Under the pieces are notes generated by a model. That model was not told where the DNA came from. It saw only the letters and a list, made by a program, of their open reading frames with translations, and ran no database searches. Of a DNA stretch of 64,000 nt, positions 9,949 to 21,641 are shown piece by piece (positions within the stretch are counted from its first letter, which is position 1; each line of letters begins with the position of its first letter). The position numbers and the translations under genes were made by a program. Origin of the DNA: Costus lasius (lineage: Eukaryota; Streptophyta; Magnoliopsida; Zingiberales; Costaceae); the NCBI GenBank assembly GCA_027563935.2, contig JANVAS020000203.1:7502001-7566000 (forward strand). Reading direction: 5' to 3'.

Positions 9949-9949
9949 T

Positions 9950-11626
9950 TGTTGGGGTATGCCCTTAAGGCTAATGTTTGAGGCCTTGGGATTGTATAAG
10001 TATCATGTAATAAACTCTTAAGTTTATAAAGGCATGGTTATTATTCAGGTTGTTACCTTGTCTGCTGTAATAAGTGTACTTCTGAATAATGTCTCAAAGC
10101 TGTTCAGCTAGGCTGACAGGCTATATGTCCTTAGTCGAGATATCTTGGTGAACATGAGACAGCCTTGATATGATTGAGACTGATATGAGTGCTAATCTTA
10201 TAGGATGCTTCGAGCATGGAATAAGATGTAGACTCATGGGTACATTGGATGTACTGGACAGACCCTACTCGGATATTCCATTGCTTGTCACAATGTGAAT
10301 GATCCTTGTAAGCACTAAGTGGCACATGTCCTTTGACTTGAGATCACTTATGTTTCTAAATGATGATTGTCATTGTTTTGAGGTAGTTCAATATCATTTG
10401 AAACATAATGATTATAGACTATCTTGGATGGTGAGCTTGAGTCAGGTTAGGGGACTTGTGATAGATAAAGGATTGCCGTCTCCTTGTTTAAGGAGTGTGA
10501 TGTTCTAAAGGGCCCCCCTATATGAGATGATTGAGGAAGTGTATGGCCATACCCAGATGACTATGTGCATTTGATCTAATCATGCTCATCGTATTGGAGT
10601 TACAGGCTTGACATGCTTGTCCAATAAGAACATCCAGTGGCAAAGGAATCATGCATGCCTAGTGAGTTGATTCACACTTATGCTGTGGTTGGGTGGAGTT
10701 TTGGAAGACTCTTTCCTTTATATCGGGAGACAGTGATGTGTTGCTAGAAACCCCTCGCTGATCGTGATAACGTAAGTTATCGTTACCGACATTTAAAGGA
10801 AACCCTTAGGGTCGCACAATTTGATGATATGGCTACTTAAGTCAGATCGTGTGGACTGAATTGTTCGAGTTCAGTTTAAAGGAGATTAAACTCTGATTGT
10901 AAGTGAGATCCAGTCTGATCATGTTTGATTGATTAGGGCTTGAGATCGGTAAGCTTAGATCGAGAGTGTGGATGCTAGATCGAAGAGATCAAGAGCATTA
11001 AAAGGATGAACGGTCAGATTTTGAACCTTAGGGTTTAATTTGGTCTGAACCGATTATTGGGCTGATTTGGTTTGGTCATTGGACCAATTGAATTGAACCG
11101 GCTCACATGTGAGCGCTTGGTTCATGTGAGAGGAGAGCTATGCGTTTGGTTCACTTCATGTGAACGCATAACGCAAGCTTTGATTACTTGCCATTTATGG
11201 CATTTCGGTTTGACAATTGTGATGAATGTCTCCACATTCGATCACAAGTTTGGCTAACGCTCCTCTCCATCATCTTGCTCTCGACGACACACACTTTCTT
11301 GTGTGGTGAAAGTGACGAGAAGAAAGATCGGCCAAGAGTTCATCATCTCCTTCATGCGATAAGACCCCTTGAAGCTTTTGCTAGCACAAAGTTGAGAAGG
11401 GAGTAGTCTTTGTCTTCTTGTGTGCGCACCTTTTGGAGGAGATCAACCTTGTTTTCTTCTTCCAAGCCGCCTTCCATCCATGGCAATGGTAAGATCATAT
11501 CATGATCTTAAGTTGGTTTAAGTTGATTATATAGTTCATATGCGATCTTTAGAAGCCCTTTTTCCGCATTGCATGCTAGATGCGCATGTATAGGGTTTCC
11601 CCCCCCCCTTATAAGGGGTTCCTACA
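9950..11626 (+). repeat. Element B 3' LTR
   Basis: 1677 bp, about six substitutions from the 5' LTR by hand count. Examples: G/C in the run after GTCAGGTTAGG, C/T in ATGTGCATCTG, and two changes around 10748-10771. It carries a second copy of the ATG-GCA-ATG|GTAAG signal at about 11480-11490, where it would lie after pol. Confidence 0.97.
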
Positions 11627-12132
11627 GGGAGAGACTGCAGAATAATGTCCACAGCAAGCTCCTGGTTAATGGTATGCCCCAGTTTCTCTAGAGCCTCTTT
11701 GTGCCCAATCATCTTGAGCACGTGAGCTCCCACTGGGCTCCCTTCAGCCAGTTTGCTCTGAAAGAAGAGCTTAGTCAAATTATAGCGTTCAGTCCTCGCC
11801 TGTGCAGCATACAGCATCTTGAGGTTTGCTATAATCTGTATAGCTGACATATCCTCATGCTGACGCTGCAGCGGTGGCGTCATAGACGCTAGCATCAGGC
11901 AAGCGACATCAATGCTATCATTGACGTGCTTTTCATAGGCTTCCCGAACCGCCCTTGCGGCGTTCGGAGCGGGCTGCGGCGGTATCGCCGTCTCGAGGAC
12001 ATACAGTTTCCTCTCTGCCTTAAGAACGATCTTAAGGTGTCCAAACCAGTCAGAGAAGTTCGGCCCAGCAAACTTCTCCCTTTCCAGTAGGGATCGCACA
12101 TTGAAGTTCATGGTGTTCATTGCTGCAGGTAT
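11627..12132 (-). CDS. Element A gag, N-terminal part, partial
   Basis: Encodes the first roughly 162 Gag residues. The conventional start is the ATG at 12111. In this copy an ACG codon three codons earlier has become ATG, so the open frame can start at 12120. Seven in-frame codons upstream of the conventional Met reach the acceptor, and the putative exon begins at 12132. The first exon would be 14082-14090. The frame is cut at 11627 by B and continues at 2454. Confidence 0.9.
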
Positions 12133-13921
12133 CTACAACAATGCAAGAACAGCAAGGTCAGTATCAATGTATAAGAATCGATCAGGACTTAAGAAAGATT
12201 CCTTTTTCTCACTATTTTATCAGGCGTGAAAAATCCAGCAAAACAGCCCGAAAGAGTAGAACTCTTTTAGTGAGATGGGATCCAGATTTCATACTTGGTC
12301 TCCGCGTCCCGCTCAGGCGAGATAAGATGCACAGAGAGTACAAGCACTAGTTTCTGGTAGGCATCCCAGCCAATCGCCAACCCGTGCGATTCCCCTTCAT
12401 CTGGGCAGTCCAGCAGACTGTGCCAACTGAGTTGGTACAACACAATCTCTGACCCCACAGATGGCTGCCTCCATGTGCTACCATATGCGCCACATATGTA
12501 GCCTACACGGTCAAGCTTACCCGACCTACTCCCTGGACCACCACGTGCTATGCTGAGCAACGAGAAGGGATAAATCCCTACTCTGTAACACGCAGGTGTA
12601 ATCCCGCACCGTCTGAAGATAGATGGACGTGCCCACTGAGTGGGTACAACACGGCTCCAACGATAATCAGAACAGTGAGGTTTCGCGTCAGAAGGCTTAC
12701 GAGCTTGATATTTCAGCGTTGGATTTTAACGGTCTATTATCTTCTTGCCTATCATGCAATTCCTATGGTGATAGCAGAAGATAATTTAATCATGCAATTC
12801 TAATATTAAGCAATAAAAGAAAGCATGAATCTTATGTGGTAAAAGCCCATAGCCCTAGAAGACCTTAACCTAACTTAAGTCTTCATTTGCTCTTCATGGG
12901 TCTTTAGCTGCCCATCTGGCCCAAACCAGGGCCTAAGCGCCATCTGCAGCTCTGGTGCGCCTACCAGGGAATATGCGCCTGGTCCCAGAGTCGAACCCTG
13001 GACCTCCCACCTGGTCAAGCCTCTGCTGCAAGCGCCTTTGCCAAGTGTGCTCTGTGCTCTTGTCTAATTAAATTACAAATTTAACTATCTAGACAAGAGT
13101 GACACGCAGGTCACTTACATTTATAAATTAAAACACAGTGATACGCAGATCACAATAATTAATTTACAATTTTTAATACAGGCACGCAGGCCCCAGCACA
13201 GCACACATTAAAAACGGGCAGCCCACATAAGACTAAATAAACAAACATATGCATCAATCAAGAACCATGTGATCCATAAAAATTAAAATTTTCGAAAACC
13301 CCTTGGGATCAATTTTAATTTTTCCTTATTTGCTCTACAACCTTACAATGGTCCATTACTAGGGATCCACTCATCCAACCTAGTCAGATCCACTGCCCTT
13401 GCATGCACCAAGTCCTAACTGACTTGAGTCGACCATAAGGTCAACCATGCATGCGCCAAGGCTGAACAACCACACTGAGGTCTGGCAAACGGGCGTGACC
13501 CCGGGCCTAACTCAGGTGTGTTCACAAGTTGTCTCAATCAGACATCGCTACACGCCTTTGATGCAGTCGACCTATAGCCACCTTTAGCATGCGCCAAGGT
13601 GCTATCTGGTCAACCCATCTAGGCTGTCAGATGGTCTGATCAGACTGTTTGGATCCGACCTAGGGGATGACTTCAACCCTAATAACCCATCTAAGGGTTT
13701 AATGTAGGCGCATTAGATCTAGGTGAATCGCGCATGTGATCAAGGTTTTAAGAAAACTTACAAGAACATGCGCAAACAACAACATGCGCAAAAGAGAAAA
13801 TAACTTTCGCCATCTTACAACTATCAGCATAAGACATCGCATGTAACCTATAGATCTATCAACTTGCGCATACAGGGATCATATGACATATCATGGCAAT
13901 CATAAACAAGCATGAAACAAC
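12133..13921 (-). other. Element A leader (most of the putative intron 12133-14081)
   Basis: No gene. In minus-strand reading order it holds the palindrome GTCTGATCAGAC (13634-13645), a tRNA T-arm-like segment with a B-box-like GGTTCGACTC (about 12988-12998), hairpin 1 (12628-12653), hairpin 2 (12415-12448, with one stem C changed to U so that it pairs as a G-U wobble), the branchpoint TACTGAC (12158-12164) and the acceptor at 12133-12134. Confidence 0.6.
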
Positions 13922-13933
13922 GCTCTGATACCA
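13922..13933 (-). other. Element A primer-binding site
   Basis: The reverse complement reads TGGTATCAGAGC, a full 12-base match to the tRNA-iMet-type site, two bases from the LTR edge at 13936. Confidence 0.95.
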
Positions 13934-13935
13934 AT

Positions 13936-15582
13936 TGAAAGAACCCCTTTCTAGAGGGGGGCGAAACCCAGCATGGCGCATTATAAACATTTAGGCAGCG
14001 GATTAGGGTTTCATGGATCGGCTTCATGTGATATGATCAACCATAAAAATTCGATTGCATAGAAGAGAAAAAAACTCATACCATAGCCATTTCAAGATGG
14101 CGTCTAGGAAGCAAAGATCAAAGCAGATCTTCTCCAGAGGTGACGCACACAGTTGATGTCGCCTACTCCTCTTTGCGATTCTTGTGCTAGCAAGATCCAA
14201 AGAAGTCTTTGATCGAAATGGAAAGGGAAGGAGATCTTTTCTCTTTGCCGAATTCTCCTCAAGCTCCAAGGCGCCGTCACCCAAAAGAACGAGAGGAATA
14301 TCCGTTCAAGAGGCGAGAATAGAGAACCCTCTCTATTCGAACGTGAGAGTCATGGTTGCTAAAAATAGCACCACTCACCGCCCAACATGTTCACGCTAAG
14401 TGAACTTGTCGCCTAGTCTTGAACCATTTTGGTTCAATTTAATTTTGGTTCAATAACCAAATAAACCAATCGACATGGCCTAGATCACATTAAAACCCTA
14501 AGGTTCCAAATCTAACCGTTGATCTCTTTGATGCTCCTGATCTGACCGATCTAGCATCCATTCTCTCGATCGAAGCTTACCGATCTCAAGCCCTAATCAA
14601 TCAAACATGATCAGACTAGATCTCACTTACAATCAGAGATTAAATCCCTTTAAACTGAACCTGAACAATTCAGTCCACACGATCTGACTTAAGTAAGCCA
14701 TATCATCAATTGTGCGACCCTGAGGGTTTCCTTAAAACGTCGGTAACGACAATTCACATTATCACGATCAGTGAGGGGTATCTAGCAACACATCACTGTC
14801 TCCCGATATCAAGGAAAGAGTCTTCCAAGACTACACCCAAAAACAGCACAAGTGTGAATCAATTCACAAGGCATGCATATTTCCTTTACCACTGGATGTT
14901 CTTATTGGACAAGCCTGTCAAGCTCGTAACTCCAATATGATGAGCATGATTAGAACAGATGAACACTGTCACCTGGGTATGGCCATACACTTTCTCAATC
15001 ATCTCATCCAGGGGGCCCCTTTAGAACATCACACTCCTTCAACAAGGAGACGGCAATCCTATGTCTATCACTAGTGCTCTAACCTGACTCAAGCTCACCA
15101 TCCAAGATAGTCTATAATCATTATGTTTCAAATGATATTGAACCATCTCAAAACAATGACAATCATCATTTAGAAAACACAAGTGATCTCAAGTCAGAGG
15201 AAATGTGCCACTTGTCTTAATCAAGGAACATTCACATTGTGACAAACAATTGAACATCCTAGTAGGGTCTGTCCAGTACATCCAATGTACCCATGAGTCT
15301 ACATCTTATTCCATGCTCGAAGCATCCTATAAGATTAGAACACATATTAGTCTTAACCATATCAAGGCTGTCTCATGTTCACCAAGATACATCGACTAAG
15401 GACATAATAGCATGTCAGCCCAGCTGAACAGCTTTGAGACATTATTCAGAAGAACATATATTGCAGCAGACAATGTAAACAACCGAATAATAACCATGCC
15501 TTTATAAACATAACAGTTTATTACATGATACAGATACATTCCCACAGGCCTCAAACATTAGCCTTAAGGGCATACCTCAACA
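13936..15582 (-). repeat. Element A 5' LTR
   Basis: 1647 bp, minus-oriented. The end next to the primer site reads TGAAAGAACCCC on the plus strand; the outer end is CATACCTCAACA (CCCCAACA in most other copies). It carries the putative first exon at 14082-14090 (ATG-GCT-ATG, then GTATGAG). It abuts C's plus-oriented LTR head to head, forming a long inverted repeat centred on 15582/15583. Confidence 0.94.
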
Positions 15583-17203
15583 GTTGTTACCTTGTCTGCA
15601 ATAATAAGTGTACTACTGAATAATGTCTCAAAGCTGTTCAGCTAGGCTGACAGGCTCTATGTCCTTAGTCGAGATATCTTGGTGAACATGAGACAGCCTT
15701 GATATGATTGAGACTAATATGTGTGCTAATCTTATAGGATGCTTCGAGCATGGAATAAGATGTAGAATCATGGGTACATTGGATGTACTGGACAGACCCT
15801 TCTAGGATATTCAATTGTTTGTCACAATGTGAATAATCCTTGATAGCAGCAAGTGGCACATGTCCTTCGACTTGAGATCCCTTGTGTTTCTAAATGATGA
15901 TTGTCATTGTTTTGAGGTAGTTCAATATCATTTGAAACATAATGATTATAGACTATCTTGGATGATGAGCTTGAGTCAGGTTAGGACACTAGTGATAGAT
16001 AAAGGATTGCCGTCTCCTTGTTCAAGGAGTGTGATGTTCTAAAGGGCCCCCCTGTATGAGATGATTGAGATAGTGTATGGCCATACCCAGATGACTATGA
16101 TCATCTGATCTAATCATGCTCATCATATTGGAGTTACAGGCTTGACATGCTTGTCCAATAAGAACATCCAGTGGCAAAGGAAACATGCATGCCTCGTGAG
16201 TTTGATTCACACTTATGCTGTGGTTTGGGTGTAGTCTTGGAAGACTCTTTCCTTTATATCGGGAGACAGTGATGTGTTGCTAGATACCCCTCATTGATCG
16301 TGATAACGTAAGTTATCGTTACCGACATTTAAAGGAAACCCTCAGGGTCGCACAATTTGATGATATGGCTTACTTGAGTCAGATCGTGTGGACTGAATCG
16401 TTTCGGTTCAGTTTAAAGGAGTTTAAACTCTGATTGTAAGTGAGATCCAGTCTGATCATGTTTGATTGATTAGGGCTTGAGATCGGTAAGCTTCGATCGA
16501 GAGTATTGATGCAAGATCGGTGAGATCAAGAGCATCATGAGATGAACGGTTAGATTGGAAACCTTAGGGTTTGGTTGATCTAGACCGATTGGCTTGGTTT
16601 GGTCTTTGAACCAAATTGGTTTGGACCAATTTGGATTGAACCGGTTCACATGGGTGAACCCATGGTTCGATCCATAAAGCGTTTTGGGCGGTTTGCTAGA
16701 AGTGAGAACGCATGGCTTAATAGATTTTCCATTTTTGGAAAGTCATTGAGCGCATGTCTCCTTGAAACGCCAAAAACGGCTTGAAGGCTCATTGAACTCT
16801 TGTCTCCTTGCTCTTGCTCGATGAGACTTGAGAGAATTTGGGTGTGGACGACAAGAGAAGGACCGGCCAACTAAAGGAAGTGATCATCTCTTCTCTTTAC
16901 TCGATCAAGGACAACTCTTGGAACCTTGCTAGCACAAGGAGCACCAAGGAAGTGAGCGCATCCTCATCTTGTGTGCGCATCTTGTGGAGGAGACCCCTAT
17001 TCGATCTCTTCTTCCAAGCCGACCTCCAACTCTAAGGCTATGGTATAGATCTAACTCATTCAAGTTGATCATATGCTCATGCTAAAATCGTTGAAAACAC
17101 ATGCTTCCGCTATCAAAGTTATGCGCCACCCCCTTTAGTGTTTTCGCCCCCCTCTTGAAAGGGGTTTCACATGCTTGCGCTCCCCCTTGAAGGGGACCCT
17201 ACA
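15583..17203 (+). repeat. Element C LTR (3' LTR or solo LTR), 5'-truncated in this window
   Basis: Plus-oriented family LTR lacking its first roughly 99 bp, which lie beyond A. It ends CCCTACA at 17203, directly followed by D coding sequence, so it is C's right end. Whether C is a whole element or a solo LTR cannot be told here. The expected duplication is AGGAC at 17204-17208. The LTR exon has lost its first ATG (AAG-GCT-ATG before GTATAG), so C's start signal looks damaged. Confidence 0.9.
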
Positions 17204-18262
17204 AGGACATGGTGCGACTTCAGAATGAGAAGAAGAGAGGCAAGGCCTCGTCTTCAAGCTCAGGTATTTGTGTTACCGAAGTCAACCTTTCAACTTCTAT
17301 TTCATGGGTATTGGATACCGCATGTGGAGCTCATATTTGTACAAATATGTAGGGGCTTAAAAGAAGTAGATCGGTAAGGGCTGTAGAGATTGACCTACGA
17401 GTTGGAAACGGAGCACAAGTTGCTGATGTTGCTGTAGGAGTTTTGACTCTCTCCCTCCCTTCAGGACTTCAATTAGAAATAGAGAATTGCTATTATGTAC
17501 CTTTATTAACCAAAAGCATTATATCCATTCCTTGCTTGGCAAGGAAAGGTTTTATATTTGAAATAAAGGAGAACTCCTGTTCTTTTTCGTTTGCAAATAT
17601 GTTTTATGGGAAGGGCACATTATACAATGGCTTATATGTCTTGGACATGAATAGTTATATTTGCAACATAAATAGTAAAAGGACCAAACTGAGTGGTTCA
17701 GTTGGTGCCTTCCTATGGCATTGTCGATTAACCCATATAAACAAGAACCACATTCAACAACTCCATTCAAATGGATTGTTAGACTCAAGTTCCTTGGAGG
17801 AATTTGATACATGTGAGCCTTGTTTATTAGGGAAAATGACAAAGGCACCCTTCACCAAAACTGGTGAGAGGGCACAAGGTTTGTTGGATCTCATACATAC
17901 TGATATGTGTGGGCCATTCAATAAACAAGCTAGAGGAGGACACAACTACTTCATTATCTTTACTGATGACTTCAGTAGGTATGGTTATGTCTACCTAATG
18001 AGACATAAATCTGAGTCCTTTGAGAAATTCAAGGAGTTCAAGAATGAAGTAGAGAACCAACTTGGTAGATCCATTAAAGCTCTTCGATCTGATCGAGGTG
18101 GAGAGTCCTGAGCGGTGAGTTCCTTGACTATCTTAGGGAGTGTGGGATCCTATCCCAACTCACTCCTCCTGGAACACCTCAATGGAAAGGTGTGTCTGAG
18201 AGGAGAAATCAAACTTTGTTGGACATGGTTCGATCCATGATGAGTCATGCAACTCTACCACC
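17204..18262 (+). pseudogene. Element D pol remnant 1: protease to integrase
   Basis: Older relative of the family, plus strand. It begins just after Gag and holds a protease D-T-A site, the pre-integrase His/Cys region, and integrase through the D,D,E catalytic region. The protein is clearly more diverged from A, B, E, F, I, J and K than they are from each other. Breaks: TAG at 17350-17352, where family members have CAG, and a frameshift near 18106 just after the second catalytic Asp. C's LTR bounds it on the left and E on the right. It continues at 36393. Confidence 0.9.
18258..18262. repeat. Target-site duplication of element E, left copy (CCACC)
   Basis: CCACC precedes E's TG at 18263 and recurs at 36393-36397 directly after E's CA. 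Removing E joins two parts of D's integrase. Confidence 0.95.
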
Positions 18263-19924
18263 TGAAAGTCCCCTTCAAGGGGGAGCGCAAGGAGATGAAA
18301 CCCTAAAATGGGGGCGCATGTAATATTTCTAGGGAATTCATCATCAAGATCGCATGTAGTTCATATGATTAACTTGTATAAACGAAAAGATCTCAAAGGG
18401 ATCATACCAACGCCATTAGATTGGATGTCGGCTTGGAAGCAAAGATCAAAAGAGAGCTTCTCCACAAGTGACGCACACAAGAAGAGAGATGGCTTCTTCT
18501 TGTTGATCTTTGTGCTAGCAAAGATCTTCAAGTGTCCTTGTCGAATGGAAGGGATGAGAGATGAGATGCTTGCTTGGCCGAGAGCTCTCTTCGTCCACCA
18601 CCCCTCTACACAAAAGTGCAAGAAGCCAAGTGAAGTGAGTAACCTCTTTGGCGTTTTGGCGTTTTGAGAAGAGGCCTTGATGACTTACCATAAATGGAAG
18701 CCATGCGCCTTCATGATCTCATAACCGACGCCTTCATGACTTGAACCATGCGTTCACACACGTGAACCGGTTCAAAGTGGTTTGGTTCAAAATTGGTATG
18801 GTTCAAAGACCAATTAACCCAAGCCACTTGGTCTAGATCATATCAAACCCTAAGGCTCCAGATCTAACCGTTCATCTCCTGATGCTCCTGATCTCACTGA
18901 TCTAGCATCAACTCTCTCGATCGAAGCTTACCGATCTCAAGCCCTAATCAATCAAACATGATCAGACCAGATCTCACTTACAATCAGAGATTAAATCCCT
19001 TTAAACTGACCCAAACAATTCAGTCCACACGATCTGACTCAAGTAAGCCATATCATCAAATTGTGCGACCCTGAGGGTTTCCTTTAAATGTCGGTAACGA
19101 TAACTTACGTTATCACGATCAGTGAGGGGTATCTAGCAACACATCACTGTCTCCCGATATAAAGGACGGAGTCTTCCAAGACTACACCCAAACCACAGCA
19201 CAAGTGTGAATCCACTTCACGAGGCATACATGTTTCCTTTGCCACTGGATGTTCTTATTGGACAAGCGTGTCAAGCTTGTAGCTCCAATATGATGAGCAT
19301 GATTAGATCAGATGAACATAGTCACCTGGGTATGGCCATACACTTTCTCAATCATCTCATTCGGGGGGGGCCTCTTTAGAACATCACACTCCTTGAACAA
19401 GAAGACGGCAATCCTATATCTATCACTAGTGTCCTAACCTGACTCATGATCATTATCCAAGATAGTCTATAACCATTATGTTTCAAATGATATTGAACTA
19501 CCTCAAAACAATGACAATCATCATTTAGAAACACAAGTGATCTCAAGTCAGAGGACATGTGCCACTTGATGCAAACAAGGATTATTCACATTGTGACAAG
19601 CAATTGAATATCCTAGTAGGGTCTGTCCAGTACATCCAATGTACCCATGAGTCTACATCTTATTCCATGCTCAAAGAATCCTATAAGATTAGAACACATA
19701 TTAGTCTCAATCATATCAAGGCTGTCTCAAGTTCACCAAGATATCTCGACTAAGGACATTACAGCATGTCAGCCTAGCTGAACAGCATTGAGACATTATT
19801 CAGAAGTACACTTATTGCAGCAGACAATGTAACATACTGAATAACAACCATTGCCTTTATAAACATAAGAGTTTATACATGATACTGATAGAATCCTAAG
19901 GCCTCAAACATTAGCCTTAAGGGC
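18263..19924 (-). repeat. Element E 3' LTR, main part
   Basis: The first 1662 bp of E's 3' LTR, from TGAAAGTCCCC to CCTTAAGGGC, where F begins. The remaining 11 bp follow F at 29051-29061. The last five bases, AGGGC, are the target duplicated by F. Confidence 0.95.
19920..19924. repeat. Target-site duplication of element F, left copy (AGGGC)
   Basis: AGGGC precedes F and recurs at 29046-29050. Without F, the E LTR reads on into ATACCCCAACA and then the polypurine tract. Confidence 0.96.
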
Positions 19925-21621
19925 TGAAGAGTCCCCTTCGAGGGGGAGCAAAAACCCTAAAGTGGCGCAATCAAAGTAGGGGGGCAGCGGATAAAGGGTT
20001 TCATAGATCGAAGAGCATGTATCATATGATCAACTTAACAAAAACCGATTGTAAAAGAAGTGATTCGATCCATACCATTGCCATTTCTAGATGGCGCCTT
20101 GGAAGAAAGAGAGCAATGAAGATCTCCTCCAAATCGTCACACACAAGATGAGTCTTGGCTCCTTCTTGTCGTCCCTTGTGCTAGCAAGAGTCGTCCAAGG
20201 TGTCTCTGATCGAATGCAAAAGGGAAAAGAGAGCTTTTTCTTTCTTGGCATTTTTCTCTTGTCGCCTTAGACTTCCTCACACGAGAATGCCGCTCAATGA
20301 CAACCCAAGGAGGCGTCAATTGCATGAAGAGGCAAGAGAGGGGCGACGTGTGTTCATGGCCACGTTTGAGAAGTGCTAAAAATAGCATCCCACTTCTCCA
20401 TATGCGATCTTGGGTTTACCCCAATCGCAAATGCCACATCACCATTGAACCATGCGCTCATCCATGAGCTGGTTCAAACCGATTTGGTCCACTAACCAAA
20501 TAAACCAAGAAATAAGTCCAGATCAAAATAAACCCAAAGGCTCTCGATCTGACCGTCAATCTCTCAATGCTTCTGATCTGACTGATCTAGCACTCATTCT
20601 CTCGATCGAAGCTTACCGATCTCAAGCCCTAATCAATCAAACATGATCAGACCAGATCTCACTTTCAATCAGAGATTAAATCCCTTTAAACTGAACCCAA
20701 ACAATTCAGTCCACACGATCTGACTGAAGTAAGCCATATCATCAAATTGTGCGACCCTAAGGGTTTCCTTTAAATGTCGGTAACGATAATTCACATTATC
20801 ACGATCAGTGAGGGGTATCTAGCAACACATCACTGTCTCCCGATATAAAAGAAAGAGTCTTCCAAGACTACACCCAAACCATAGCACAAGTGTGAATCAA
20901 TTCACAAGGCATGCATATTTCCTTTGCCACTGGATGTTCTTATTGGACAAGCGTGTCAAGCTTGTAGCTCCAATATGATGAGAATGATTAGATCAGATGA
21001 ACACTGTCACCTGGGTATGGCCATACTCTTTTCTCAATCATCTCATCCAGGGGGCCCCTTTAGAACATCACACTCCTTGAACAAGGAGACGGCAATCCTA
21101 TGTCTATCACTAGTGCCCTAACCTGATTCAAGCTCACCATCCAAGATAGTCTATAATCATTATGTTTCAAATGATATTGAACTATCTCAAAACAATGACA
21201 ATCATCATTTAGAAAACACAAGTGATCTCAAGTCAGAGGAAATGTGCCACTTGTCATATTCAAGGAATATTCACATTGTGACAAACAATTGAATAACCTA
21301 GTAGGGTCTGTCCAGCACATCTAGTGTACCCATGAGTCTACATCTTATTCCATGCTCGAAGCATCCTATAAGATTAGAACACATATTAGTCTTAACCATA
21401 TCAAGGCTGTCTCATGTTCACCAAGATATATCGACTAAGGACATAACAGCATGTCAGCCCAGCTGAACAGCTTTGAGACATTATTCAGAAGAACATATAT
21501 TGCAGCAGACAATGTAAACAACTGAATAATAACCATGCCTTTATAAACATAACAGTTTATTACATGATACAGATACATTCCCACAGGCCTCAAACATTAG
21601 CCTTAAGGGCATACCCCAACA
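19925..21621 (-). repeat. Element F 3' LTR
   Basis: Starts TGAAGAGTCCCC on the plus strand and ends ATACCCCAACA, 1697 bp. Differences from the 5' LTR include CTAGTG/CCAATG near 21320 and single changes near 20757, 20849, 20993 and 21007. Confidence 0.96.
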
Positions 21622-21641
21622 ATCTCCCACTTGCACTTAAT

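Larger units (their letters stand above)
2455..11626 (+). mobile_element. Element B, complete Ty1/copia LTR retrotransposon nested in A
   Basis: A full-length element of 9172 bp with two 1677-bp LTRs, primer site, long leader, one gag-pol frame and polypurine tract, flanked by GGGAG duplications. By hand comparison the LTRs differ at about six positions (0.36%), a recent insertion. The only obvious defect is one amber codon in gag. B and I lack a roughly 60-nt leader segment that A, E, F, H and J carry, and both have Asp-Asn before the zinc knuckle, so they appear to form a subgroup. Confidence 0.97.
11627..15582 (-). mobile_element. Element A, 5' part: gag start, leader, primer site and 5' LTR
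   Basis: Continuation of 1-2454. It starts with the second GGGAG and runs, on the minus strand, back through gag, leader and primer site to the 5' LTR, which ends at 15582. Beyond it, 15583 onward is the interior of a plus-strand LTR (C), so A inserted into C's LTR about 99 bp from its start. The expected duplication GTTGT is at 15583-15587; its partner is outside the window. Confidence 0.94.

Noticed and set aside
9930..9949. An envelope-like third gene after pol, as in some Sire-type copia elements
   Set aside because: Only 20 bp separate the pol stop from the LTR in B, and the gap is as short in E, F, I, J and K.
18308..18667. 119-codon plus-strand frame in E's 3' LTR
   Set aside because: It lies in the variable LTR part, is antisense to the element, is broken in E's 5' LTR by an indel, and has no recognisable domain.
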